Below are positions 16,548-24,351 of a DNA stretch of 64,000 bases, piece after piece. The notes under the pieces are model-generated. The model made no database searches and had not been told where the DNA came from. It saw only the letters and a list, made by a program, of their open reading frames with translations. The position numbers and the translations under genes are program-made. Origin of the DNA: Dokdonella sp. (GTDB lineage Bacteria; Pseudomonadota; Gammaproteobacteria; Xanthomonadales; Rhodanobacteraceae); NCBI GenBank assembly GCA_019634795.1, contig JAHCAR010000009.1, positions 82,163 to 146,162 of the forward strand, written 5' to 3'. Position 1 is the stretch's first letter, and every line of letters starts with the position of its first letter.

Positions 16548-18839
16548 CTAGACCGCCGATAGATTCGCGTAGGCCAGCACCAGCCACTTCTGTCCGGAGC
16601 TCTCGAAGTTGACCTGGACGCGCGTGTGCGCGCCGCTGCCTTCGTAATCGACGACCACGCCCTCGCCGAAATTGGCATGGCTGACCCGCTGGCCGAGCTT
16701 GAGCGATGGCGCTTCGGTTTCGAACGATCCGGGTCGCGACGACAGCGACATCGGTCGACTCACCTGCACGCGCGGGCGTACCTCGTGCAGCAGGTCGGAC
16801 GGGATCTCGCTGAGGAAGCGCGAGGGTCGACCGTACATTTCCATGCCATGCATGCGCCGGGTTTCCGCGTAGCAGAGCAGCAGGTGCCGGCGCGCACGGG
16901 TGATGCCGACATAGGCCAGGCGACGCTCCTCCTCGAGCCGGCCCGGTTCCTCGAGCGACTTGTGGCTCGGAAACAGGCCGTCCTCGAGCCCAACCAGGAA
17001 CACCAGCGGGAATTCGAGGCCCTTGGCCGAGTGCAGGGTCATGAGCTGTACGCAGTCCTGCCAGGCCTCGCCCTGGGTTTCGCCTGCTTCGAGGGCCGCA
17101 TGCGAGAGGAAAGCGGCGAGCTCGGAGAGGCCGGCTTCCAGGTCTTCCGGGGTGCGCTCGAAGCGACTCGCCACGTTGATCAGCTCGTCGAGGTTCTCGA
17201 GACGTGACTCGGCGCTGGTCTTGTCCTTCTCGTGGTATTCGCGCAGGCCCGAACGCACGATCGCGTGGTCCATCTGCTCGGCCAGCGGCAGCGGTTCGTC
17301 GGCGTTCGCCGAATCAGCATCCGCAATCGCTGCGTCGACCTCATCCGCGGCCAGACCTGGATCGCCCGCTGTCGTTGTGTATTCGGCCGCTTGCACGAGC
17401 GCCGGTGCCGGCTCGGCCACGAGGCAGTCGCGAGCCAGCCCCTCGATCAGTTCGAGGAAGGCGCGCAGGGCGTTCTTCGCGCGACCCGCCAGGGTGCTGT
17501 CTGTCAGCTCGCCGAGCACGGCCTCCCACATCGAGGTGTCCTCGCGGCGCGCGCGTGCGCGCAGCAGGTCGATGGTGCGGTCGCCGATGCCGCGCGGTGG
17601 CGTGTTGACCACGCGCTCGAAGGCGGCATCGTCGTGGCGGTTGGCGATCAGGCGCAGGTAGGCCAGCGCATCCTTGATTTCGGCGCGGTCGAAGAAGCGC
17701 TGCCCGCCATAGACGCGATAGGCGATGTTGTTCTGGACCAGCTGCTCTTCGAAATTTCGCGATTGCGCGTTCGAGCGATAGAGGATGGCGACCTCGCTGG
17801 CGGCGTGATCAGCCTTGATGTACTCGCGGATGCGCTCGATGACGAAGCGTGCTTCGTCCTGCTCGTTGTAGGCCGCATAGACCTCGATCGGATCGCCGCT
17901 GCCGTCGGCTGTCCACAGCTGCTTGCCGAGCCGGCTCGGATTGTGCGCAATGACCGCGTTGGCGGCGCCGAGGATGTTCGCCGTCGACCGGTAGTTCTGC
18001 TCGAGGCGGATCGTCTTCGCGTTCGGAAAATCGCGCAGGAAATGCTGCACGTTTTCGACCCGCGCGCCGCGCCAGCCGTAGATGGCCTGATCGTCGTCGC
18101 CGACGACGAACACCTGCCCGCTGTTGCCGGCGAGCACGCGGATCCACGCGTACTGCAGGGTATTGGTGTCCTGGAACTCGTCGATCAGCAGGTGCCGGTA
18201 GCGCTCGCGGTAGTGCGCGAGCAGGGCCTCGTCATTGAGCCAGAGCTCGTGCGCGCGCAGCAGCAGCTCGGCGAAATCGACCAGCCCGGCCCGCTGGCAG
18301 GCCCGCTCATAGGCGACATAGATGTCTATCAGGGTGCCGGCCAGCGGATTGCCGGCGGCATCGATCGCCTCGGGTCGCTTGCCTTCGTCCTTGGCCGAGT
18401 TGATGAACCAGGCGGCCTGGCGCGGCGGAAAGCGGGCCTCGTCGATGCCGAGACCCTGGATCGTGCGCTTGATCAGGCGCTGCTGATCGTCCGAATCGAT
18501 GATCTGGAAGGATTCGGGCAGGTTCGCCTCACGCCAGTGCCGGCGCAGCAGGCGGTGGGCGATGCCGTGGAAGGTACCGATGCTGAGCCCACGCGGGCCG
18601 TCGCCGACCAGGGTCTGCGTGCGCAGGCGCATCTCGGCAGCGGCCTTGTTGGTGAACGTGACGGCGAGAATCGACCACGGCGAAACGCGCTCGACCTCGA
18701 GCAACCAGCCGATGCGGTGGGTGAGCACGCGGGTCTTGCCCGAGCCGGCCCCGGCCAGAACCAGATAGTGGCCGGCAGGTGCCGTTACCGCTTCGCGCTG
18801 GGCCGGATTGAGGTCATCCAGCAGGTGGGAAACATCCAT
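16548..18839 (-). CDS. uvrD: DNA helicase II (UvrD)
   Basis: A 763-residue superfamily 1A 3'-5' helicase for nucleotide-excision and mismatch repair. The motifs are in order: LNPAQREAV (Q motif), VLAGAGSGKTRVLTHRIGWL (Walker A), TFTNKAAAEM (Ia), IDEFQDTNTLQYAWI (II), VGDDDQAIYGWRGA (III), LEQNYRST (IV), VEVAILYRSNAQSR-like region, TLHSAKGLEFPLVFLVG (V) and EERRLAYVGITRARRHL (VI). It is slightly longer than typical UvrD (about 720-730) because of an acidic insert (about residues 485-520, ADEVDAAIADADSANADE). The C-terminal GQRVSHANFGEGVV domain is the UvrD tail that binds RNA polymerase in relatives. Confidence 0.95.
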   Translation of the reverse strand: MDVSHLLDDLNPAQREAVTAPAGHYLVLAGAGSGKTRVLTHRIGWLLEVERVSPWSILAVTFTNKAAAEMRLRTQTLVGDGPRGLSIGTFHGIAHRLLRRHWREANLPESFQIIDSDDQQRLIKRTIQGLGIDEARFPPRQAAWFINSAKDEGKRPEAIDAAGNPLAGTLIDIYVAYERACQRAGLVDFAELLLRAHELWLNDEALLAHYRERYRHLLIDEFQDTNTLQYAWIRVLAGNSGQVFVVGDDDQAIYGWRGARVENVQHFLRDFPNAKTIRLEQNYRSTANILGAANAVIAHNPSRLGKQLWTADGSGDPIEVYAAYNEQDEARFVIERIREYIKADHAASEVAILYRSNAQSRNFEEQLVQNNIAYRVYGGQRFFDRAEIKDALAYLRLIANRHDDAAFERVVNTPPRGIGDRTIDLLRARARREDTSMWEAVLGELTDSTLAGRAKNALRAFLELIEGLARDCLVAEPAPALVQAAEYTTTAGDPGLAADEVDAAIADADSANADEPLPLAEQMDHAIVRSGLREYHEKDKTSAESRLENLDELINVASRFERTPEDLEAGLSELAAFLSHAALEAGETQGEAWQDCVQLMTLHSAKGLEFPLVFLVGLEDGLFPSHKSLEEPGRLEEERRLAYVGITRARRHLLLCYAETRRMHGMEMYGRPSRFLSEIPSDLLHEVRPRVQVSRPMSLSSRPGSFETEAPSLKLGQRVSHANFGEGVVVDYEGSGAHTRVQVNFESSGQKWLVLAYANLSAV

Positions 18840-18925
18840 CAGCCCATCCTAGCCGATGGGCCGAAACGATGCCGGTGACGGTCGCGACGCCGTGTTGCAG
18901 CCGTCGCGACCGCGGGTCGCAGGGG

Positions 18926-19144
18926 TCAGCCCTTGCGCATGGCGCCGGCAGCGACCAGGCCCAGTCCAACCAGGGCTCCGATTCCCCCGATCCATTGCGG
19001 CACCGTTTTTTCCTGCTTTACGGTCGCCGAGAAATCGCCGACCTTGAGCACTTCCTTGTCCTTGCTGAAGTTGAGATTGCCGGTAAAGGCGGCGGCACCC
19101 ACGGCGATCAGCAGGATTCCCGCAATGATCAGGCCCATGCGCAT
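18926..19144 (-). CDS. Small two-helix membrane protein, DUF3185-like
   Basis: A 72-residue protein with two hydrophobic helices (about residues 3-20 and 50-67) separated by a short charged beta-like segment (VLKVGDFSATVKQEKTVPQ). It resembles the DUF3185 family of small inner-membrane proteins; the function is unknown. The ATG at 19144 is chosen because GGGGAAA lies 7 bp upstream. A longer frame starting at 19207 has no such site. It lies between uvrD and the YqhA-family gene in the same orientation. Confidence 0.75.
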   Translation of the reverse strand: MRMGLIIAGILLIAVGAAAFTGNLNFSKDKEVLKVGDFSATVKQEKTVPQWIGGIGALVGLGLVAAGAMRKG

Positions 19145-19263
19145 GGTGATTTCCCCAGTCTGGTTGTTTGAAGTCCCGAGCATGTCGGTCGCTTGCTGAA
19201 CGCACAATAGCCGGCGCTGCCGGCACGCGGCTGGCGTTCAGAAACGGAATCACGAGCGACGCC

Positions 19264-19887
19264 TCAGTGGGCGCCGGCCGGTTTCGTTCGCGGAATGCCC
19301 TGCATGATGCGGTCGGTATAGGCGATACCGATCGCGGAAAGGATGAAGACGCAGTGGATGATGGTCTGCCACATGACGCCGGCCGAGGTCAGGGTCGAGC
19401 AGGTCTGTACAGCGCCGGTGAGGGCCGCCTGAGCGGCGCTGACGAGCGCGTCACCTGTGCAGAACGGAAGTCCCTCGAGCGTTCCGGCCGCGATGAAGGT
19501 CTTGAGCAGGTGGATCGAGGAGATGCCGATGATCGCCATCGCCAGCTTGACCTTGAGCACCGAGGCATTGACGTGGCTCAGCCATTCGGGCTGGTCCGGA
19601 TGGCCCTGCAGGCCGAGCCGCGAAACGAAGGTTTCGTAGCCGCCGACGATGACCATGATAAGGAGGTTCGAGATCATCACGACGTCGATCAGGCCGAGCA
19701 CGATCAGCATGATCTGCTGCTCACCGAACGAGGTCGCATGCATGATCAGGTGCAGCAGTTCCTTGATGAACAGCACCACGTAGACGCCCTGGGCGACGAT
19801 CAGGCCCAGATACAGCGGCAGCTGCAGCCAGCGCGATGAGAAGATCAGGGCGGGGAAGAAGCTCAGTGGCGGCTTGGCGGACGTCAT
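19264..19887 (-). CDS. YqhA/UPF0114 family inner-membrane protein
   Basis: A 207-residue membrane protein. [20 protein letters not shown] at the start and [19 protein letters not shown] near residues 67-85 are the hallmarks of the UPF0114 (TIGR00645, E. coli YqhA) family. [20 protein letters not shown], near residue 107, is the third conserved block. Four helices are predicted. The usual family length is about 165 residues. The extra here is a 50-residue C-terminal extension with a Cys-containing loop ([14 protein letters not shown]) and a further hydrophobic helix. The molecular function is not established. Confidence 0.85.
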   Translation of the reverse strand: MTSAKPPLSFFPALIFSSRWLQLPLYLGLIVAQGVYVVLFIKELLHLIMHATSFGEQQIMLIVLGLIDVVMISNLLIMVIVGGYETFVSRLGLQGHPDQPEWLSHVNASVLKVKLAMAIIGISSIHLLKTFIAAGTLEGLPFCTGDALVSAAQAALTGAVQTCSTLTSAGVMWQTIIHCVFILSAIGIAYTDRIMQGIPRTKPAGAH

Positions 19888-19949
19888 TCGGCGACCTGGT
19901 CGGAAGGTAGGGCGCGCGATTCTAGCAAGTGATTCCGTCCGCGATCATT

Positions 19950-20822
19950 TCAGCGTCGCGAAAAGGACCCGCTCTGCAGGTCGCGAATCGCCTCGACGAT
20001 CTGTTCGGGCGTATTCATGACGAACGGGCCGTACTTGCTGACCGGCTCGCGCAAGGGCTTGCCGGCGATGACGAGCATTCGCGTGGCGATGTCGCCCGTG
20101 GCGACGGGCACGCGGTCACCCGCCTCGAGGACGCCGAGCTCCCCATGCAGGAGAACCTGGGTATCCGCACCCAGTCCGACCGCAGCACCGCCTTCGTAAA
20201 CGTAGACAAAGGCGCTGTGCGTGGACGGTACCGGCACATCGATCCGCGCCCCGGCCTCGAGCGCGAGGTCGAAAAATACGGGTGCCGTCGCCACGCCGCG
20301 GATCGGCCCGACCAGGTTGCCGAAGCTACCGGCGATCACGCGCACCTCGACGCCGCGCGCCACCTGGACCAGCGGAATGCGCTCGGGAGCGACATCCTGG
20401 TAGCGCGGATCGGCCATCTTCTCGCCGGCCGGCAGGTTGACCCAGAGCTGGAAACCCCAGAGCAGGCCGTCGTCAGCCTCGGGCATTTCCGAATGGACGA
20501 TGCCGCGACCGGCCGTCATCCATTGCACGCCGCCGGGAACCAGCACCCCGCTGTGGCCCTGGTCGTCGCCGTGCCGCATGCGCCCGGCGAGCAGGTAGGT
20601 GACTGTCTCGAAACCTCGGTGCGGATGGTCGGGAAACCCCGCCCGGTAATCGCCCGGCCGGTCGGAGCGGAACTCGTCGAAAAGCAGGAATGGATCAAGC
20701 ATGTCGAAATCGCGCTGCCCGATAATCCGGTTCAGTTTGACGCCCGCGCCGTCGCTGACCGGCTGGCCACGGACAACCCGGCCGAGGGCTCGAGGCGGAT
20801 TGCGGACTAGGGTGTTGGCCAT
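19950..20822 (-). CDS. Pirin family protein
   Basis: A 290-residue bicupin of the pirin/YhhW family. The metal ligands are present in the first cupin: FPDHPHRGFETVTYLLAGRM (two His) and TAGRGIVHSEMPE (His and Glu). The C-terminal cupin (about 170-285) lacks such residues, as usual. Some pirins are quercetin dioxygenases and others act as regulators, so the role is open. The ATG at 20822 is used; a TTG eight codons upstream is less likely. The gene is divergent from the peptide-system cyclase across a 390-bp gap. Confidence 0.88.
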   Translation of the reverse strand: MANTLVRNPPRALGRVVRGQPVSDGAGVKLNRIIGQRDFDMLDPFLLFDEFRSDRPGDYRAGFPDHPHRGFETVTYLLAGRMRHGDDQGHSGVLVPGGVQWMTAGRGIVHSEMPEADDGLLWGFQLWVNLPAGEKMADPRYQDVAPERIPLVQVARGVEVRVIAGSFGNLVGPIRGVATAPVFFDLALEAGARIDVPVPSTHSAFVYVYEGGAAVGLGADTQVLLHGELGVLEAGDRVPVATGDIATRMLVIAGKPLREPVSKYGPFVMNTPEQIVEAIRDLQSGSFSRR

Positions 20823-21212
20823 GCGAAGTTCCGGAAACGGTTGCAAATCGTCGGGCGGCAGGCGCCGGTGCGGCCGCCGGCCTGTCCAAATCGAGGCAAG
20901 AAACCTGCCAAATGCGGCCCGGGCACGTCCCGTCCGGACCCGTTGTGGCGGCTCCTTGCAGAGCGCACCCGGACCGCTCTTCCAGGCGACCCGACGGCTG
21001 CCGCCAGCCCATCGGGTCGCCTTTCCGACTTACGAAAGACGGCGTAGATCGACGAAACGTCGCAGGATTGGACCTGCGCAAGTCTCGCCGTCGCGTATTC
21101 CCGAGTCCCTGCGCGGACGGACGAAAATCATGCACCATCCTGAATACAGTGGAATTTTTGCACTCTTCGGCGCAGAATCCGGTGTCCTGCCCGTGGAGAA
21201 CAGGGAATCGTC
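20823..21212. other. 390-bp intergenic region before the peptide-system locus
   Basis: The gap lies between the divergent pirin and first cyclase genes. No convincing coding frame is seen. It holds a GC-rich imperfect inverted sequence around 20980-21020 (AGGCGACCCGACGG and CCCATCGGGTCGCCT), which could be a terminator-like hairpin, and AGGGA before the GTG start of the cyclase. No clear sigma-70 pair was recognised. Confidence 0.5.
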
Positions 21213-23879
21213 GTGAACGCAGGCGTGGCCACCGAAGTCGACCCGCAATCCCTCGCCAGCTCGATGCTGCGTACGCTGGTGCTGTGCGACCTGGTCGACT
21301 CGACCGGCCTCGTCGAGCGCCTCGGTGACCGCGAGGCGGCCGAACTGATCCGCAAGCACGATCGCCTGGCACGCACCCTGGCCGACCGCCACGGCGGCCG
21401 CGAGATCGACAAGACCGACGGCTTCCTGATGATGTTCGAACGCCCGATCCAGGCGGTCGCCTTCGCCCTCGATTACCAGCGCGGCCTGCGCCAGCTCAAT
21501 GCCGCCGAGCAGACCGCCCTCAGTGCCCGGGTCGGCATCCATGTCGGCGATGTCGTGGTCTGGGACAACAGCAGCGAGGACGTGGCCAAGGGCGCCAAGC
21601 CGGTCGAGGTCGAGGGCCTGGTCAAGCCGATCACCTCGCGCCTGATGGGCCTGGCCCTGCCCGGCCAGATCCTGCTCTCTAACATCGCCTACGACCTCGC
21701 CCATCGTGCCCAGGGTGAGCTTGGCGACCTGCTCGAGAGCGTGCGCTGGCGTACCCACGGGCGTTACCGCTTCCGTGGCGTGCCCGATCCGGTGGCCGTG
21801 TTCGAAGTCGGCGAGGAAGGCCTGGCCCCGCTCAAGGCGCCGCCGTGGTCGAGCAAGGCGCATCGCGAGGTGCCGTTCTGGCGGCGCCCGGCGACCGTGG
21901 TCATCGAGGCCCTGGTCGTGGCCGCCCTGATCGCCGTGCCGATCGTGATGTTCCTGAGGCCGGACCCGGCCATCGCCTTCGCCAACCGCGACTGGGTCGT
22001 GGTCGGCAGCCTGCACAACCTGACCGGCGAGACGGTCTTCGACGATGCGCTCGAAAGCGCCCTGCGCATCGGCCTGGAGCAGTCGCGCTACGTCAACGTG
22101 ATGCCCGACCTGAAGGTCCGCGACACGGTCACGCGCATGCAGCGCGATCCGGACAAGACCGAGATCGACCGCGCGGTCGGCTCCGAAGTGGCGATCCGCG
22201 ACGGCGCCAAGGCCCTGATCCTGCCGACCATCGCCGAGATCGGCGGACGCGTGCGCATCACCGCCGAGGTGATCGACCCGCAGACCCAGACCACGGTCTA
22301 CTCCGAGACCGCCGACGGCATCGGCAAGGAATCGATCCTGCCCTCGCTCGACACGATCAACAGTCGACTGCGCGTGCGTCTCGGCGAGGCCCTGGCCACG
22401 GTATCCAAGGAATCGATGCCGCTGGAGAAGGTGGCGACGAAAAATATCGACGCCTTGAAAGCCTATTCGTTAGCCGTCGAGGCGATCGATGCCGGCGACC
22501 GGGAGCAGACGACCGTCCTCTTGCGCAATGCCATCGCATTGGACAGCGGCTTTTCACGGGCGCGCATCGAGTTGGCCAATTCGCTCCTCATTGGCGGAGA
22601 ACGCAAGGAAGCCCGGATGCAATTGGAGACGGCGCTCGAAGCGAGTGATCGGCTGGGGACCCGCGATCGATTCATGGCCGAGGCGCTGCTGGCTGACTTC
22701 ACTTCTCCCCGACTCTCCCTGCGGAAATGGAAGGCGCTTGCAGACTCCTATCCGGATTTCTTCCAGGCGCAAGGGTCCTACGGCTACTTTGCCTGGACCT
22801 ATGCCAATGACTTCCAGGAAGCGATCATCGCCACGCGAAGGAATGCCGTGGTGCAGAACCCCCATGCCGGCGTCGGACACTATCTTCTCGGCACCTTGCT
22901 GACCGGGGTCGGCAAGTACGCAGAAGCCGAGAATGAATTCGACCAAGCCGAGCGGCTCGGAACGCGCTTCCAGAACACCTATCTTGGTGCGTCCTGGGCC
23001 GCCCAGCGCCGGTTCGACAAGATGCGCGACGTACTGGATCGGGGCCGAAGCAGCGACACTCCGGTGGATCGCTTGACCACGCGTATTTTCCAGATGGCGT
23101 TTGCCCTCGACGAGGGCGACTGGCAGGCACTGCGATCGATGCTGGGCAATGAAGACCATGCACGCCCCGAACTGGATGCGGACCAGGAGAACATGCTGCG
23201 GGATGCCGAGGTCAGCGCGTCCATGGCCCTGGAATCCGATGCAAGGCCCATCTTTCAGCGCGATCGCGATGCTACTCCGTCATCCGGCGAGAACGATGAC
23301 GTGTTTTCGCGCAATGCCAGCCTGTTGGTGCGCGCCCTGTTGGCGAGCCGGTCAGGCGACGAGGCCGCGACGACCGCCTTGCTGGCGAGAGTCGACCCCT
23401 CATCGACCAACGGCGATTTCCCCGACCTGCAGAAACTGAATGAACTGGTCGGCGCACAGCGCCTTCTGACCAAGGGAGAAATGCAGGCGGCAGCGACGAA
23501 GCTCGGTCGCCTGATCGATGGCAACGAGCTCAACGCAACCCATCTTCTGCTGATGGACGCCCTCGCCGGCCAAGGCGACTTCGCCGGGGCACGCGAACAG
23601 GCGCGCTGGTTGGCGTCCCATCGCGGCCGGGCCTATGCGCAAGCCAGCGTCAATTTGGCATTCGCCCCGTTCGACGTGGCCCAGTCCAATCTGGCGCTAC
23701 TCTACGATGCGGAGTACTCGGCACGTCTTGGTGAGAACGAAATAGCGCAGGAAAAGCTTGCCGGATTCCTGCGAAACTGGGCGCTGGAGCGAGGCCCGGA
23801 CTGGATCGCAAGCCGGGTAACCGCATTGCGCTCCAGTCTCGAATCGGCGCCGGCCAACGGCCTACCGGCGAAGTCTTAG
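21213..23879 (+). CDS. RiPP-system cyclase-like/TPR transmembrane protein, copy 1 (mod_pep_cyc type)
   Basis: An 888-residue protein. A class III nucleotide cyclase homology domain fills about residues 22-200, with VLCDLVDST (first metal Asp) and IDKTDGFLMMF (Lys and second metal Asp). The later VN-x-AARL-type motif reads VKPITSRLMGLALPGQILLS, keeping the Arg but not the usual Asn. One membrane helix (about 230-250, VVIEALVVAALIAVPIVMFL) follows. Next come a TolB/FlgO-like extracytoplasmic domain (about 258-400) and a TPR-rich C-terminal half (about 415-880). This matches proteins named putative peptide modification system cyclase. Residues about 27-396 are identical to copy 2; the TPR half is not. 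The stop overlaps the convergent peptide gene by 18 bp. GTG is the start, with AGGGA 6 bp upstream. Confidence 0.85.
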   Translation: MNAGVATEVDPQSLASSMLRTLVLCDLVDSTGLVERLGDREAAELIRKHDRLARTLADRHGGREIDKTDGFLMMFERPIQAVAFALDYQRGLRQLNAAEQTALSARVGIHVGDVVVWDNSSEDVAKGAKPVEVEGLVKPITSRLMGLALPGQILLSNIAYDLAHRAQGELGDLLESVRWRTHGRYRFRGVPDPVAVFEVGEEGLAPLKAPPWSSKAHREVPFWRRPATVVIEALVVAALIAVPIVMFLRPDPAIAFANRDWVVVGSLHNLTGETVFDDALESALRIGLEQSRYVNVMPDLKVRDTVTRMQRDPDKTEIDRAVGSEVAIRDGAKALILPTIAEIGGRVRITAEVIDPQTQTTVYSETADGIGKESILPSLDTINSRLRVRLGEALATVSKESMPLEKVATKNIDALKAYSLAVEAIDAGDREQTTVLLRNAIALDSGFSRARIELANSLLIGGERKEARMQLETALEASDRLGTRDRFMAEALLADFTSPRLSLRKWKALADSYPDFFQAQGSYGYFAWTYANDFQEAIIATRRNAVVQNPHAGVGHYLLGTLLTGVGKYAEAENEFDQAERLGTRFQNTYLGASWAAQRRFDKMRDVLDRGRSSDTPVDRLTTRIFQMAFALDEGDWQALRSMLGNEDHARPELDADQENMLRDAEVSASMALESDARPIFQRDRDATPSSGENDDVFSRNASLLVRALLASRSGDEAATTALLARVDPSSTNGDFPDLQKLNELVGAQRLLTKGEMQAAATKLGRLIDGNELNATHLLLMDALAGQGDFAGAREQARWLASHRGRAYAQASVNLAFAPFDVAQSNLALLYDAEYSARLGENEIAQEKLAGFLRNWALERGPDWIASRVTALRSSLESAPANGLPAKS
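21291..22399 (+). repeat. 1.1-kb direct repeat, copy A (within cyclase 1)
   Basis: This stretch matches 24430-25538 at a constant offset of 3139 bp with only three base differences (21326, 21440 and 22355). All three are synonymous, and over 900 bp in a row are identical. Sequence before codon 27 and after about codon 396 is strongly diverged. The pattern indicates recent recombination or gene conversion limited to the cyclase, membrane helix and middle domain. Confidence 0.95.
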
Positions 23880-24140
23880 GCGCGGTGGTTCCATTGTCAT
23901 GGTTTCGGCAATGATCACCTGATCGAGTTTTTCGGCCGCATCGCCAAAAAGGCTCTTGTCCGCAAGTTCCCTCGGACACAAACACTTTGCATCAAGCCCT
24001 ACGATGGTCTCGGCCGGGATCCCGGCTTTATGCAGGGCCAGTGCAGGTTTGCTCTCGAACAGCGCACGAAACGTATCGTCGCTGCCCAGTTTGCGCAACA
24101 AGGCAACGGCTTGTTCGTTGCTCAACTTCGTATCGGCCAT
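23862..24140 (-). CDS. NHLP-like RiPP precursor peptide 1
   Basis: A 92-residue peptide. The leader-like part, LLRKLGSDDTFRALFESKP then ALHKAGIP, aligns with the second peptide of this locus (LLKKLSTDDEYRARFEKSP, ALREIGVP). The similarity runs through ELADKSLF and AEKLDQ near residue 74. After that the last 18 residues (VIIAETMTMEPPRLRLRR) share nothing with peptide 2 and would be the core. It carries two cysteines in KCLCPREL within the conserved region. This fits the NHLP-related precursor family that accompanies these cyclases. The ATG at 24140 has AGGGGGGAA upstream. The gene faces cyclase 1 tail-to-tail with an 18-bp overlap and is divergent from cyclase 2 (211-bp shared upstream region). 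Confidence 0.8.
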   Translation of the reverse strand: MADTKLSNEQAVALLRKLGSDDTFRALFESKPALALHKAGIPAETIVGLDAKCLCPRELADKSLFGDAAEKLDQVIIAETMTMEPPRLRLRR

Positions 24141-24351
24141 CGGCATTCCCCCCTGAATTCGGTCGAACAGGTCCGCCGCTCCGGATCCTTCTGACCGGGT
24201 CATGACGGAAGTATCGCCAACACATCTTGATTGGCGCAGCGAGTCTAGCGTCGGGATTGCGGCAATGCGAGGACCGGGATTCTGGCAACCGGGGACCATG
24301 CAGCGCAGAATGGGGCGGTTGCTTGTCAGACCAGTCGAGGATTGAGGGACT

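Noticed and set aside
17232-18878. 548-residue + strand frame opposite uvrD
   Set aside because: UvrD motifs are complete on the minus strand; no domain is visible in the + frame.
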